A stretch of DNA of 64,000 nt from Vibrio parahaemolyticus (GCF_900460535.1 NZ_UHIL01000002.1:744001-808000); one strand, 5' to 3'. Shown: positions 53,063 through 63,174, counted from the stretch's first letter. Made by a program: numbers and translations. The notes: generated from the sequence alone by a model not told the origin.

Positions 53063-53902
53063 TTACGCAAATAAATATTTTGCGTGAAAGTTTAAATGAT
53101 TGTCTATAAAGCTCGATATAAAGTAATAACTGTGGTCGTAGCCAGATTGCATTCTCAGATTCAATTCTGAACCGTGTTGTTTTGCTGCGGCTAATAAGAC
53201 TTCCGGTTTGAGTTGCTCACTCAAGAAACCGTCCGCATCGCCTTGATCAACCAAAATTGGTAAGGGTGATTTTTCTTTCTTCAAAAGCTCACTTGCATCG
53301 TATTGCTTCCAACTTTCGATATCAGTGCCCAAGTATGCGGTGAATGCTTTTTGTCCCCACGGACACTGCATTGGGTTGCTGATTGGGCTAAATGCTGAAA
53401 TCGAGCGGTATAGTGTCGGATTCTTAAGGCCAATGGTGAGCGCACCGTGTCCGCCCATGCTGTGGCCAGAGATTGATTTCACATCCGATACTGGGAAGTT
53501 GGCTTCGATGATGGCTGGCAGCTCTTGCGTGACGTAGTCGTACATATGGTAATGCAGTGACCACGGTGCTTGAGTGGCGTTGAGGTAAAAGCCTGCGCCT
53601 TGGCCTAAGTCGTAACTTGCATCATCGGCAACGCCTTCACCACGCGGGCTGGTGTCCGGAGCAATGATGGCAATCCCAAGTTCTGCCGCCATACGAAATG
53701 CGCCGGCTTTCTGCATAAAGTTTTCATCGGTGCAGGTTAAGCCCGACAACCAGTATAAAGCGGGTACTGGGTTGGATTTGGTTGCATTCGGCGGCAAGAA
53801 AATCGCAAAACGCATGGTGCAGTTCAACGCTTTAGAATCGTGCGTATATTGTTTGTGCCAACCGCCAAACACTTTGGTTTGGCTTACATTTTCAATGGTC
53901 AT
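53063..53902 (-). CDS. fghA: S-formylglutathione hydrolase
   Basis: The start at 53902 (MTIENVSQTKVFGGWHKQYTH) has GAGAG upstream. The 279-residue esterase-D-type enzyme has PALYWLSGLTCTDENFMQKAG, DTSPRGEGV, the nucleophile motif SISGHSMGGHGALTIGL (Ser), VDQGDADGFL (Asp) and YDHSYYFISSFIDNHL (His). It hydrolyses S-formylglutathione to formate and glutathione, the second step of formaldehyde detoxification. It follows the dehydrogenase gene by about 60 bp on the same strand. Confidence 0.96.
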   Translation of the reverse strand: MTIENVSQTKVFGGWHKQYTHDSKALNCTMRFAIFLPPNATKSNPVPALYWLSGLTCTDENFMQKAGAFRMAAELGIAIIAPDTSPRGEGVADDASYDLGQGAGFYLNATQAPWSLHYHMYDYVTQELPAIIEANFPVSDVKSISGHSMGGHGALTIGLKNPTLYRSISAFSPISNPMQCPWGQKAFTAYLGTDIESWKQYDASELLKKEKSPLPILVDQGDADGFLSEQLKPEVLLAAAKQHGSELNLRMQSGYDHSYYFISSFIDNHLNFHAKYLFA

Positions 53903-53963
53903 GGATAAACTCTCTAACAACAGAATGAATTCAGGCTCCCCTTACGGAGAGCCTGAGTCAGCA

Positions 53964-55205
<1,242 letters not shown>

Positions 55206-55405
55206 CTAGGTGTTTCAATAAAAATGATAATCCGTCCATTTTGAAAATGATTTTTACATATACGTAATAATGTTAAGGTGAGTGGACAACAAGAGTGTGA
55301 TGCCTCCTCAAAACAGAAGGGAAAACGGAAAAGGCGATTGACCTGAGGCTAGGTAGAGGGACTAGAGTAGAAAACAATCAACCCATCAGATAAGTAAGAG
55401 TGATT

Positions 55406-56212
55406 ATGAATAAGACGGATCTGAACGCCTATTTAACCAAGCTCGGTTTGCCGAGTGAGTTACCCGCCGATTTGGAGTCATTGCACAAGATTCACGTAGC
55501 GCAGCACCGTTGCCTGCCGTTTGAGAACTTTGATATTTCGTTGCAGCGTGGCATCTCTGTTGAGATTGAAGACATCATTCAAAAAACCGTGTATCACTCC
55601 CGTGGTGGCTACTGCTTTGAACTGAATGGCTTAATGCTCGATGTGCTCAAGACCCTCGGGTTTGAAGCGCGCAGCTTACTTGGGCGTGTTCACGTGATGG
55701 GGACGCCGACAGGTCGCAGCCATCAAATCACGTTGGTGACGCTGGATGAACAAGCATGGATTGTCGATGTAGGCTTTGGCTCCAATACGCCGCGCGCGCC
55801 ATTGCCGTTTATCCTCAACCAAGTGATTCAGACGGATTTACAAACCTTCCGCTTTGTTGAAGATGCCCAGTTTGGTTACTTCCTTCAAGTGTTGTCAACG
55901 GACGGAACGGACACGTGGAACAACCTTTATAGCTTCGATTTAGAGTTTGTGTTTGCAGGTGACATCGCGTGTGGCAACTTTTTTACCTCCACTTCTCCCA
56001 ACTCGCGTTTTACCAGCGCAAGAGTCGCGGCGAAAGCAACAGAAAGTGGGTTGGTGACATTGCTTAACTACACACTCAAATACACCAGCCAAGGTGAGCA
56101 GACAGAATTAGAGTTAGAGCCGGGCCAAGCCTATCTGGATGCATTGAAAGAATATTTCGGCATTGAGCTTGATGCGCAGTACGGCGATCTTCGTCCGTTG
56201 CCTGACGCGTAA
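55406..56212 (+). CDS. Arylamine N-acetyltransferase
   Basis: The 268-residue cytoplasmic enzyme matches the NAT family: HRCLPFENFDISLQRG, HSRGGYCFELNGLML with catalytic Cys70, the region GRSHQITLV with His, and VDVGFGSNTPRAPLPF with Asp. The ATG at 55406 is preferred over the GTG two codons earlier. It moves acetyl groups from acetyl-CoA to aromatic amines or hydrazines. A LysR gene follows 80 bp downstream on the same strand. Confidence 0.94.
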   Translation: MNKTDLNAYLTKLGLPSELPADLESLHKIHVAQHRCLPFENFDISLQRGISVEIEDIIQKTVYHSRGGYCFELNGLMLDVLKTLGFEARSLLGRVHVMGTPTGRSHQITLVTLDEQAWIVDVGFGSNTPRAPLPFILNQVIQTDLQTFRFVEDAQFGYFLQVLSTDGTDTWNNLYSFDLEFVFAGDIACGNFFTSTSPNSRFTSARVAAKATESGLVTLLNYTLKYTSQGEQTELELEPGQAYLDALKEYFGIELDAQYGDLRPLPDA

Positions 56213-56292
56213 AATTCTCCCGTTTTCAAAGCGTAGCGCGACGAGAACATTTTCATCACTATTTGTCTAAAAGAGGTCGACAGGAATACAGC

Positions 56293-57162
56293 ATGGCGAA
56301 TTGGGAAGGGGTCAGCGAATTTGTTGCTGTGGCGGAAACCAACAGTTTTACCGGAGCAGCAGCTAAGCTGAAAACATCGGTGGCACAAATCAGTCGTCGG
56401 GTATCGGCACTTGAAGAACGACTGGCGGTGAAATTGCTGCATCGCACGACGCGAAAAGTCTCCCTGTCTGAAGCCGGACAACTCTATTACCAGCAGTGTA
56501 AACATTTGGTGGAAGGGTTAGAACTGGCCGAGCTTGCCGTAACGCAAATGCAAACCGAACCGCGCGGTTTGCTGCGCGTGACGGCTCCTGTGACGTATGG
56601 GGAAATGAACCTCGCGCCGCTTTTGCATCAGTTTTTGGAAAAGTACCCGCGTGTGGATCTTGATTTAGTGCTGACCAACCAAAAGCTGGATTTGATTGAG
56701 CAAGGTGTGGACGTGGCGATTCGTCTTGGCCGCTTGCAAGATTCCAGCATGATCGCCAAGCGTCTTTCCTCACGTCAAACCTACGTGTGTGCCAGTCCGA
56801 TGTACTTGGAGCGTTTTGGTGAGCCACATACGTTGTCGGAATTGGGACGGCATCAGTGCTTGGTTGGCTCGGTCGACTATTGGCACTTTAAGGAAAATAA
56901 ACGCGATAAATCTTTACGCGTGTCGGGACGGATTAAATGCAACAGCGGTTTTGCTTTGGTGGACGCAGCGAAACGCGGGCTTGGTTTAGTGCAGCTGCCG
57001 GATTACTACGTTCAAGAAGCGTTAGACAGTGGTGAGTTAGTCGAAGTTCTGACCGATTACCGCGACGAGCGCGAAGGCATTTGGGCGCTGTATCCGCAAA
57101 GTCGCAATTTGTCGCCAAAAGTGAGGTTATTGATCGACTTTTTGGCGCAAGAGTTGGCGTGA
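56293..57162 (+). CDS. LysR family regulator
   Basis: The 289-residue product begins MANWEGVSEFVAVAETNSFTGAAAKLKTSVAQISRRVSALEERL, after AGGAAT, and includes KLLHRTTRKVSLSEAGQ of the 'HRTTR' group, then a typical effector domain. The frame is open ten codons further upstream but those codons are not conserved in type. It follows the arylamine N-acetyltransferase gene. Its stop is adjacent to that of the convergent exonuclease gene with no room for a terminator. Confidence 0.93.
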   Translation: MANWEGVSEFVAVAETNSFTGAAAKLKTSVAQISRRVSALEERLAVKLLHRTTRKVSLSEAGQLYYQQCKHLVEGLELAELAVTQMQTEPRGLLRVTAPVTYGEMNLAPLLHQFLEKYPRVDLDLVLTNQKLDLIEQGVDVAIRLGRLQDSSMIAKRLSSRQTYVCASPMYLERFGEPHTLSELGRHQCLVGSVDYWHFKENKRDKSLRVSGRIKCNSGFALVDAAKRGLGLVQLPDYYVQEALDSGELVEVLTDYRDEREGIWALYPQSRNLSPKVRLLIDFLAQELA

Positions 57163-57873
57163 TCAGCGCATCAACTGACGCAACGTGACATCCGGAAGCG
57201 CGGTCAGTTTTTTACTTTGCACCAAGAACAATTCCGCGCACGCCAAGGCATCACTGGCGGCAGAGTGCGATAAGTACCCCGGCAGGTGATAATAGCGGCG
57301 CAAATCGTCCAACTGATAACTGCTGTGCGCGCCGCTTTTCCCTGCATAGCTAAACTGCTTTTCGATTTGCAGAGTGTCGATAAAATACGCGGGGAAATCC
57401 TCTACTTGGTAGCGAGAGGAAAAATAAGCGTGAATGAAGGCTTTTTCAATGCAGCATCCGTGGGCGAGCACCACTTTTCCTGTGATGCGTTCCAACAACC
57501 GATTCATACCTTCATCCAATGGCAGTCCTTTGGCGAGATCTTGCGGAGTTAAGCCATTAATTTGCGCTGTTTCTGGTTTGATGAATTGTCCATGACAAAT
57601 GTACCACTCTTTGGAGCTGGCGATATCAATGCCGTCCAGCGTTAGGTCAACCACGCCAATCGATAAGATTTTATCACCTTGCGCGTCCACGCCTGTGGTT
57701 TCAAAGTCCAACGCAACAAAACTCAAATCCTTCAAGGTCGTTGAGTCATCCACCAAAGGCCGTTGAAGATAGTCTTTCAGCACCATTGGCCAATCGTCAA
57801 TAACGTGAATGGCTTGGCGTTTTTGCTCAGGAGAGAGCGGCGTTTCCCACCGCTTAAACCAACGTTTAATCAT
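57163..57873 (-). CDS. DnaQ-like 3'-5' exonuclease
   Basis: The 236-residue protein has the DEDDh exonuclease motifs: FVALDFETTGVDAQGDKI (ExoI), VLAHGCCIEKAFIHAYF (ExoII) and HSAASDALACAELFL (ExoIII with His). It has about 50 extra residues at the N terminus (WETPLSPEQKRQAIHVIDDWP...), unlike the epsilon subunit. It is encoded two bases after a CBS/nucleotidyltransferase gene; this pair is common in gamma-proteobacteria and suggests a nucleotide-signal or nucleic-acid turnover role. Confidence 0.92.
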   Translation of the reverse strand: MIKRWFKRWETPLSPEQKRQAIHVIDDWPMVLKDYLQRPLVDDSTTLKDLSFVALDFETTGVDAQGDKILSIGVVDLTLDGIDIASSKEWYICHGQFIKPETAQINGLTPQDLAKGLPLDEGMNRLLERITGKVVLAHGCCIEKAFIHAYFSSRYQVEDFPAYFIDTLQIEKQFSYAGKSGAHSSYQLDDLRRYYHLPGYLSHSAASDALACAELFLVQSKKLTALPDVTLRQLMR

Positions 57874-57875
57874 GG

Positions 57876-59744
57876 TTACGCCCCTTTCACAAACTTCAGT
57901 TTCGCGACATCTTGCAGCTCACTGATGATCTTAAATGCATCCTTTAAGTGCTTGCGCTCAAAGCTACTGAAATCATCGGGTGCGATGTGGTTGTCAGGTG
58001 TGGTGCCTGCCAGAATCGCATTGAGTTGATGACGGAAACGTACCTGAGTAATAAAGCGATACGCGCCAATGATGTTTTCAACACTGTCTTTCGACAATGT
58101 GCCGTGCTGGGCTGCGTAGCGAAAACGCTCTTCTGTGCCAGTTAACGAGCCGCCAGCGGCAAGACTGAAAATACGCGCCAGATCGATGATCAGATTCAAG
58201 GCGTACTTTTTGATGTTTAACGTGTTGCTGTTTTCCCCACCTTTTTCCAACACCAAATTGTTGAAAATGCCAAGTGGCGGCTGAGTGTCAATCGCATCGC
58301 GCACCAAAGCCGGAATAAAGCTCGGGCTCTTTTGAATACAATCATGCAAGTGTTGTTGGATTTGGTCGACAAACTCGCGGTTGCCGTGAATGGCACGCAC
58401 TTCAAGGAATACGCTAATGCTCAATAATTTGTTGTATTCTGGGCTAGCCACCCATTTCTGATAGTACTCTTTCCAACGACGAATTGGCTGACACCACTTT
58501 GGTGATGCTGCCATGTACTTGCCGTCACAAAGCGGATAGCCGCACGCCGCCAAACCATTACACACCCGCATGGCAAGGTGAGTGAAGTACAGTTTATGTT
58601 CTTCGGTGGCGTCATCGGAAAGCACAATCGCACTGTCTTGGTCCGACAGCATGTGCACTTCGTTACGGGCGTGAGAGCCTGCAACCAACCACGCGTAATC
58701 ACACGGCGGTGGGCCCAACAGTTCTTCATTGAGCTGGATGATGCGGCGCGTGAAAGCGTCCATGATCATCGACATCACTCGACCCTGAATTTCCGCACTC
58801 ACACCGCTTTCCACCAACGCTTGGAAAATGGTTTGACGTTCTTCTTTCAACGCCGCCAGCGCGTTGAGTGAACTCGCGTATTTGATTTTCTCAATTAAGA
58901 ACAAAGACTGCGTGCGGTGGTTATGCACTAAATGTGTTGTCGTTAGAAGTCCTTTCACTTGCTTGCCATGTACCACGGGCAAACAGCGAATGTTGTATTG
59001 CAGCATCAAGGAAATGGCTTGAATCACTTTAGCATCGTCCTCGATCAACACGGGGTTTGGCGTCATCACGTCGGCAATGGGTTGATTGGTATCCATGTCT
59101 TGCGCGACGACCGATTTCGTCATATCTCGGTCGGTGACTAAGCCAATAATTTCGCCTTCTTTCATCACAACGGCACAGGAGCTGCGTTGTTTGCCGCACA
59201 TGGTTTGCGCCACACTGCGGATAGAGTCGTTCACATCGACAATCGCAATGTTTTCGCTGGCGATCTCGCCAACAGTACGAAAGAACAGCCCTTTTTCTTC
59301 TTTCCGACAAACGTACTTCACCGCAGAACTCAAGCGCACATTGGCTTGGGCGGCAAAATAGTCGGCAAATTCTGGGTGTTCTTCGCTGACCAGTTTTAGC
59401 TCAGAATGGGGGATCAAATAGAGCAATGAATCTTCAATCGCTTCCGCTTGGTAACCATCTTCGGCATTTTCGAGTGGGTCGAGGAAAGTAAAACCAAATT
59501 GGTCATCTTGCCCAAGGCGAGCACGCAGTTCGCCATTAGGCGTGCGCTGTTCAATGGCGCCGGTTCGGATAATGTAGAGGTAACGTTGATCGCACAAGGC
59601 GCAAAAACCGATGGTTTCGCCCCTCACGAGGTACTTGACCTTGACGGAGTTCGCGATGCTTTCAACCACAGGTTCTGGCAGTTTATCAAAGGGGTCAATT
59701 TTGATTAAAAAGTCGAAGATGTTTGGAGTGACGGATGTGCCCAT
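57876..59744 (-). CDS. cNMP-binding/CBS/DUF294 nucleotidyltransferase-like protein
   Basis: The 622-residue cytoplasmic protein has an N-terminal cyclic-nucleotide-binding-like domain (about 10-130), a CBS pair (about 165-285: VNDSIRSVAQTMCGKQRSSCAVV; PVLIEDDAKVIQAISLMLQYNIRCLPVV) and a DUF294 nucleotidyltransferase domain. That domain carries AWLVAGSHARNEVHMLSDQDSAIVL, a G-S...D-x-D active-site pattern, and is followed by a DUF294_C helical domain. It resembles GlnD-type nucleotidyltransferases that modify proteins. Ligand and target are unknown. It is upstream of and nearly fused to the DnaQ-like gene. Confidence 0.92.
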   Translation of the reverse strand: MGTSVTPNIFDFLIKIDPFDKLPEPVVESIANSVKVKYLVRGETIGFCALCDQRYLYIIRTGAIEQRTPNGELRARLGQDDQFGFTFLDPLENAEDGYQAEAIEDSLLYLIPHSELKLVSEEHPEFADYFAAQANVRLSSAVKYVCRKEEKGLFFRTVGEIASENIAIVDVNDSIRSVAQTMCGKQRSSCAVVMKEGEIIGLVTDRDMTKSVVAQDMDTNQPIADVMTPNPVLIEDDAKVIQAISLMLQYNIRCLPVVHGKQVKGLLTTTHLVHNHRTQSLFLIEKIKYASSLNALAALKEERQTIFQALVESGVSAEIQGRVMSMIMDAFTRRIIQLNEELLGPPPCDYAWLVAGSHARNEVHMLSDQDSAIVLSDDATEEHKLYFTHLAMRVCNGLAACGYPLCDGKYMAASPKWCQPIRRWKEYYQKWVASPEYNKLLSISVFLEVRAIHGNREFVDQIQQHLHDCIQKSPSFIPALVRDAIDTQPPLGIFNNLVLEKGGENSNTLNIKKYALNLIIDLARIFSLAAGGSLTGTEERFRYAAQHGTLSKDSVENIIGAYRFITQVRFRHQLNAILAGTTPDNHIAPDDFSSFERKHLKDAFKIISELQDVAKLKFVKGA

Positions 59745-59791
59745 GGTTTACCTCTAAAATGAACCGGTGTTTCAACATTGTTCTAAGTGGC

Positions 59792-59816
59792 AAAAAAAGC
59801 AGCCTCGCGGCTGCCT
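59792..59816 (-). terminator. Terminator of the KdgR-type gene
   Basis: GCAGCC pairs with GGCTGC around TCGC with an A run on the plus strand, giving TTTTTTT after the hairpin on the minus-strand transcript. Confidence 0.88.
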
Positions 59817-59827
59817 CTTGTTTCTGA

Positions 59828-60610
59828 TTATGCCGGGTAATCGTGGTAACCCAATTGCTCAGAAATGTTTTTACCTGCTTGATGCAGTAAGCCGACGTAA
59901 TATTCCATTCTCTCTTCATCGAAACGGATGGTTGGGAATGAGATAGACAAGCCAGCAATGATTTGACCAAAGCGGTCATAAATCGGCGCAGCGATACAAC
60001 GAAGACCTGGTTCTTGCTCTTCGTTATCTTCTGCATAGTGGAAATCGCGCACTTTCGCCAATTCTTCTAGCACTTGATCGGTGTTTTCCAATGTTTTTTC
60101 TGTGTGCTTAATGAACTCGACATCGCTCAATACGTCACGAACGAAGCTTTCATCGCGCTCAGAAAGTAGCACTTTACCAATCGCAGTACTGTAGAGCGGA
60201 TTGCGACGACCGATGCGCGATTGCATGCGTAGGTTGTAGCCAGAGTCGATTTTGTGGATGTAAATGATGGCATTTTCATCCAGCGCACCAAGGTGTAAGG
60301 CTTCGTTGGTTTGTTCTGAAATGTGGCGCATTTCTTTGTCGGCCAGTTCGATCAGATCGACGTACTCAAGCGATTTTGCGCCTAACTCGAACAGCTTAAG
60401 TGTTAGAGAGTACTTATCCGCTTCGCCTTCTTGAGACACGTAACCGAGCGATTTCATGGTTTGCAGAAAACGGTAAGTAGTCGCTTTCGACATCATTAGA
60501 CGTTGTGAAAGCTCTGAAACGCCGATGGCTTTCTGTTCACCAAGTGCTTGAAGAATATGAAAAACCTTAAGTACTGACGAAACCGCTTCAGGCTGAGTCG
60601 ACTTTTCCAT
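59828..60610 (-). CDS. kdgR: KdgR-type IclR family repressor
   Basis: The start at 60610 (MEKSTQPEAVSSVLKVFHIL) has AAGGGG upstream; the ATG five codons earlier has none. The 260-residue protein has an IclR winged helix (KAIGVSELSQRLMMSKATTYRFLQTMKSLGYVSQ-like) and an effector domain with MQSRIGRRNPLYSTAIGKVLL and EEQEPGLRCIAAPIYDRFGQIIAGLSISFPT. It follows E. coli KdgR in length and detail. KdgR senses KDG and represses pectin/uronate genes. It is divergent from kduD, and two matched repeats lie between. Confidence 0.93.
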   Translation of the reverse strand: MEKSTQPEAVSSVLKVFHILQALGEQKAIGVSELSQRLMMSKATTYRFLQTMKSLGYVSQEGEADKYSLTLKLFELGAKSLEYVDLIELADKEMRHISEQTNEALHLGALDENAIIYIHKIDSGYNLRMQSRIGRRNPLYSTAIGKVLLSERDESFVRDVLSDVEFIKHTEKTLENTDQVLEELAKVRDFHYAEDNEEQEPGLRCIAAPIYDRFGQIIAGLSISFPTIRFDEERMEYYVGLLHQAGKNISEQLGYHDYPA

Positions 60611-60668
60611 TGTTGCCCCTTTCATTCTTAGTTTTCTGCATTATATCGCTGAAAAATTTAAGAACCAG

Positions 60669-60693
60669 TATTTTTAAAATGCCTTTTCAAAAA
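60669..60693. promoter_or_regulatory. Candidate KdgR site 1
   Basis: TATTTTTAAAATGCCTTTTC (then AAAAA) is nearly identical to the sequence at 60742 and is roughly palindromic (TTTTT.AAAA ... TTTT.AAAAA). It lies about 60 bp upstream of the kdgR start, in position for autoregulation. Confidence 0.6.
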
Positions 60694-60741
60694 TTTGAAA
60701 CCGCGCAATTAAAGAATCCAGAAAAATAAGATCGCAATCAA

Positions 60742-60766
60742 TATTTTTAAAACGCCTTTTCAAAAA
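60742..60766. promoter_or_regulatory. Candidate KdgR site 2
   Basis: TATTTTTAAAACGCCTTTTC (then AAAAA) differs from site 1 at one base in 25 and starts 73 bp, seven helical turns, after it. It is about 100 bp upstream of kduD. The pair suits cooperative binding or looping by an IclR-type dimer or tetramer. Confidence 0.6.
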
Positions 60767-60865
60767 AAATTGCAAACAGTTTCTTTTTGGGTCAGGATGA
60801 ATGCATACAAAGTGACATGGCCAAGACGCCAAATCACGACATTACCTACTATTGAGGAAAACGAC

Positions 60866-61627
60866 ATGATTCTTGATTCATTTAACCTTGAGGGAAAAGT
60901 GGCCATTGTTACTGGTTGTGACACTGGTCTTGGTCAAGGTATGGCGCTTGGTCTAGCAAAAGCGGGCTGTGACATTGTTGGCGTAAACATCAGCGAACCA
61001 ACAGAAACGATTGAGAAAGTAGAGGCTGAAGGCCGTAAGTTCGTCGATATCCGCGCTAACTTAATGAAACTAGACGACATCCCAACTATCGTTGACCGCG
61101 CAGTAACCGAACTTGGTCGCATTGATATCCTAGTGAACAACGCGGGCATCATTCGTCGTAACGACGCCATCGAGTTTTCTGAGCAAGATTGGGATGACGT
61201 AATGAACATCAACGTGAAGTCTGTGTTCTTTATGTCTCAAGCGGTTGCAAAACAGTTCATCGCGCAAGGTGAAGGCGGCAAGATCATCAACATCGCATCA
61301 ATGCTTTCTTTCCAAGGCGGTATTCGCGTGCCTTCTTACACTGCGTCTAAAAGTGGCGTAATGGGTGTGACTCGCCTAATGGCAAACGAATGGGCAAGCC
61401 ACGGCATCAACGTAAACGCGATTGCTCCGGGTTACATGGCAACCAACAACACGGCGGCATTGCGTGCCGATGAACAGCGCAACAAAGAAATCGTAGACCG
61501 TATTCCTGCTGCTCGTTGGGGTACGCCAGAAGATCTAGCTGGCCCTTGTGTATTCCTAGCGTCTAAAGCTGCGGATTACATCAACGGCTACACCATCGCA
61601 GTAGATGGTGGCTGGCTAGCGCGCTAA
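60866..61627 (+). CDS. kduD: 2-dehydro-3-deoxy-D-gluconate 5-dehydrogenase
   Basis: The start at 60866 (MILDSFNLEGKVAIVTG) with GAGGA upstream gives 253 residues, the length of E. coli KduD; the frame runs 32 codons further upstream. It is a short-chain dehydrogenase with VTGCDTGLGQGMALGLA (NAD site), NNAGIIRR, the catalytic Ser in IASMLSFQGG and YTASKSG (YxxxK), ending in the KduD-like YINGYTIAVDGGWLAR. It reduces 2,5-diketo-3-deoxygluconate to KDG in the unsaturated-uronate pathway. It heads the operon that includes kdgF and an RpiB-family isomerase. Confidence 0.97.
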   Translation: MILDSFNLEGKVAIVTGCDTGLGQGMALGLAKAGCDIVGVNISEPTETIEKVEAEGRKFVDIRANLMKLDDIPTIVDRAVTELGRIDILVNNAGIIRRNDAIEFSEQDWDDVMNINVKSVFFMSQAVAKQFIAQGEGGKIINIASMLSFQGGIRVPSYTASKSGVMGVTRLMANEWASHGINVNAIAPGYMATNNTAALRADEQRNKEIVDRIPAARWGTPEDLAGPCVFLASKAADYINGYTIAVDGGWLAR

Positions 61628-61645
61628 TCGAGTTGCGAGAAGGTG

Positions 61646-62170
61646 ATGGTGGATACCACGATATTAGCGCAAGCTTTAGGGTTTATTAGTTTTGGTTTGG
61701 GATTCTCCGTCTTCTACCAGAAGAATGACAGGTACCTAAAAATCTTGATGCTGATTTTTAACCTCAATCATCTTCTCCACTTTTTATTGCTGGGTTCGAT
61801 GGTCTCTGCGCTGAGCGCTTTGCTGTCGGCGCTCAGAACGACCACGGCGATTTTTGTCTCGTCGAAACGAGTTGCTGCTGTCTTTATTGTGATCAGTTTA
61901 GTCAGTGGCTTTTGGGTAGCAGAGCAATGGCGTGATTTATGGCCGATTATCGGGACGGTGATTGGTACATACTCGGTGTTCTGCTTGTCAGGGATCAGGA
62001 TGCGCATTGGCTTTTTGCTCGGCGCGTCTTGCTGGCTAACCAATAATATTCTGGTGGGTTCCATTGGTGGAACGCTGTTAGAAATGACCGTGATCGTGAT
62101 GAATTTATTGACGATTTATCGCTTACATCGTCAGCAATCAGAATCCATGATTAATCAATCAAGTTATTAG
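61646..62170 (+). CDS. YgjV family inner-membrane protein
   Basis: The 174-residue protein has about six membrane segments and follows the YgjV family: ILAQALGFISFGLGFSVFYQKNDRYLKILM, NHLLHFLLLGSMVSALSALLSALRTTTAIF and GASCWLTNNILVGSIGGTLLE. E. coli YgjV lies beside the uxa uronate genes, and this copy lies inside a uronate operon, which hints at a transport-related or supporting role (inference). Several start codons (GTG 61643, ATG 61646, GTG 61649) follow GAGAAGG; I choose the ATG. Confidence 0.85.
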   Translation: MVDTTILAQALGFISFGLGFSVFYQKNDRYLKILMLIFNLNHLLHFLLLGSMVSALSALLSALRTTTAIFVSSKRVAAVFIVISLVSGFWVAEQWRDLWPIIGTVIGTYSVFCLSGIRMRIGFLLGASCWLTNNILVGSIGGTLLEMTVIVMNLLTIYRLHRQQSESMINQSSY

Positions 62171-62177
62171 GTGAACC

Positions 62178-62498
62178 ATGTTCGTATTTAACCAAGACAT
62201 TCCGATGGAAGATCTCGGCGAGGGGATTTCACGCAAAGTACTGGCACACAGCGACAACATGATGTCGGTAGAAGTGCACTTTGAAGAAGGTGCAATTGGT
62301 GCGATGCACTCACACCCGCACGAGCAGCTGACTTACGTGCTTTCTGGTGAGTTTGAATTCACCATCGGTGATGAGAAAAAAATCGTCAAAACGGGCGATA
62401 CTATGTACAAAGAGCCAAACATTGAGCATGGCTGCGTTTGTCTGAAAGCGGGTGTACTTATCGATACTTTCACCCCAATGCGCAAAGATTTTGTTTAA
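62178..62498 (+). CDS. kdgF: KdgF cupin, unsaturated uronate linearisation
   Basis: The 106-residue single-domain cupin has the metal motif GAMHSHPHEQLTYVLSGEFEFTIG and the later EPNIEHGCVCLKAGVLIDTFTPMRKDF, matching KdgF. KdgF speeds the conversion of 4,5-unsaturated uronic acids, released from pectin or alginate, to the linear ketone form. It lies 7 bp after the ygjV-like gene and before the RpiB-like isomerase, in the order of the pathway. Confidence 0.93.
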   Translation: MFVFNQDIPMEDLGEGISRKVLAHSDNMMSVEVHFEEGAIGAMHSHPHEQLTYVLSGEFEFTIGDEKKIVKTGDTMYKEPNIEHGCVCLKAGVLIDTFTPMRKDFV

Positions 62499-62538
62499 GA
62501 ATTGAAATTTGAATGCGGAGTTTCCGCAGGAGTAACAC

Positions 62539-63174
62539 ATGAAAATTGCACTAATGATGGAAAACAGCCAAGCAGCGAAAAACGCAATGGTGGCTGGTGA
62601 GCTTAACTCTGTAGCAGGTGGCCTTGGTCACGATGTTTTCAATGTTGGTATGACGGATGAAAACGACCATCACCTAACTTACATTCACCTAGGTATCATG
62701 GCGAGCATTCTGCTGAACTCAAAAGCTGTGGACTTCGTGGTAACTGGTTGTGGTACTGGCCAAGGTGCATTGATGTCTTGCAACCTACACCCTGGCGTTG
62801 TTTGTGGTTACTGCCTAGAGCCATCAGACGCGTTCCTGTTCAACCAAATCAATAACGGCAATGCGATTTCTCTAGCATTTGCGAAAGGTTTTGGTTGGGC
62901 GGGTGAATTGAACGTTCGTTACATCTTCGAAAAAGCGTTCACAGGCAAACGCGGCGAAGGTTACCCAATTGAGCGTGCAGCACCTCAGCAAGCGAACGCG
63001 GCTATCCTAAACAACGTGAAATCAGCGGTAGCAAAAGACGTGGTTGAAGGTCTACGTGCTATCGACCAAGAGCTAGTGAAAACTGCAGTAGGCAGCACGC
63101 AATTCCAAGAGTGTTTCTTCGCGCACTGCCAAGTACCTGAAATTGCAGAATATGTGAAGTCGCTACTAGACTAA
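62539..63174 (+). CDS. RpiB/LacAB family isomerase, probable DhuI-like uronate isomerase
   Basis: The 211-residue protein has the RpiB fold features DFVVTGCGTGQGALMSCNLHPGVVCGYCLEPSDAFLFNQINNGNAISLA, in which GCGTG and the NxxN region are typical. It lacks the classical RpiB size (about 150 residues) and has a C-terminal extension (FFAHCQVPEIAEYVKSLLD). RpiB-family enzymes of this length (DhuI, described in streptococci) isomerise 5-keto-4-deoxyuronate, the reaction done by KduI. No kduI gene is seen beside kduD, so this gene probably fills that step. Strong codon bias suggests high expression. Confidence 0.85.
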   Translation: MKIALMMENSQAAKNAMVAGELNSVAGGLGHDVFNVGMTDENDHHLTYIHLGIMASILLNSKAVDFVVTGCGTGQGALMSCNLHPGVVCGYCLEPSDAFLFNQINNGNAISLAFAKGFGWAGELNVRYIFEKAFTGKRGEGYPIERAAPQQANAAILNNVKSAVAKDVVEGLRAIDQELVKTAVGSTQFQECFFAHCQVPEIAEYVKSLLD

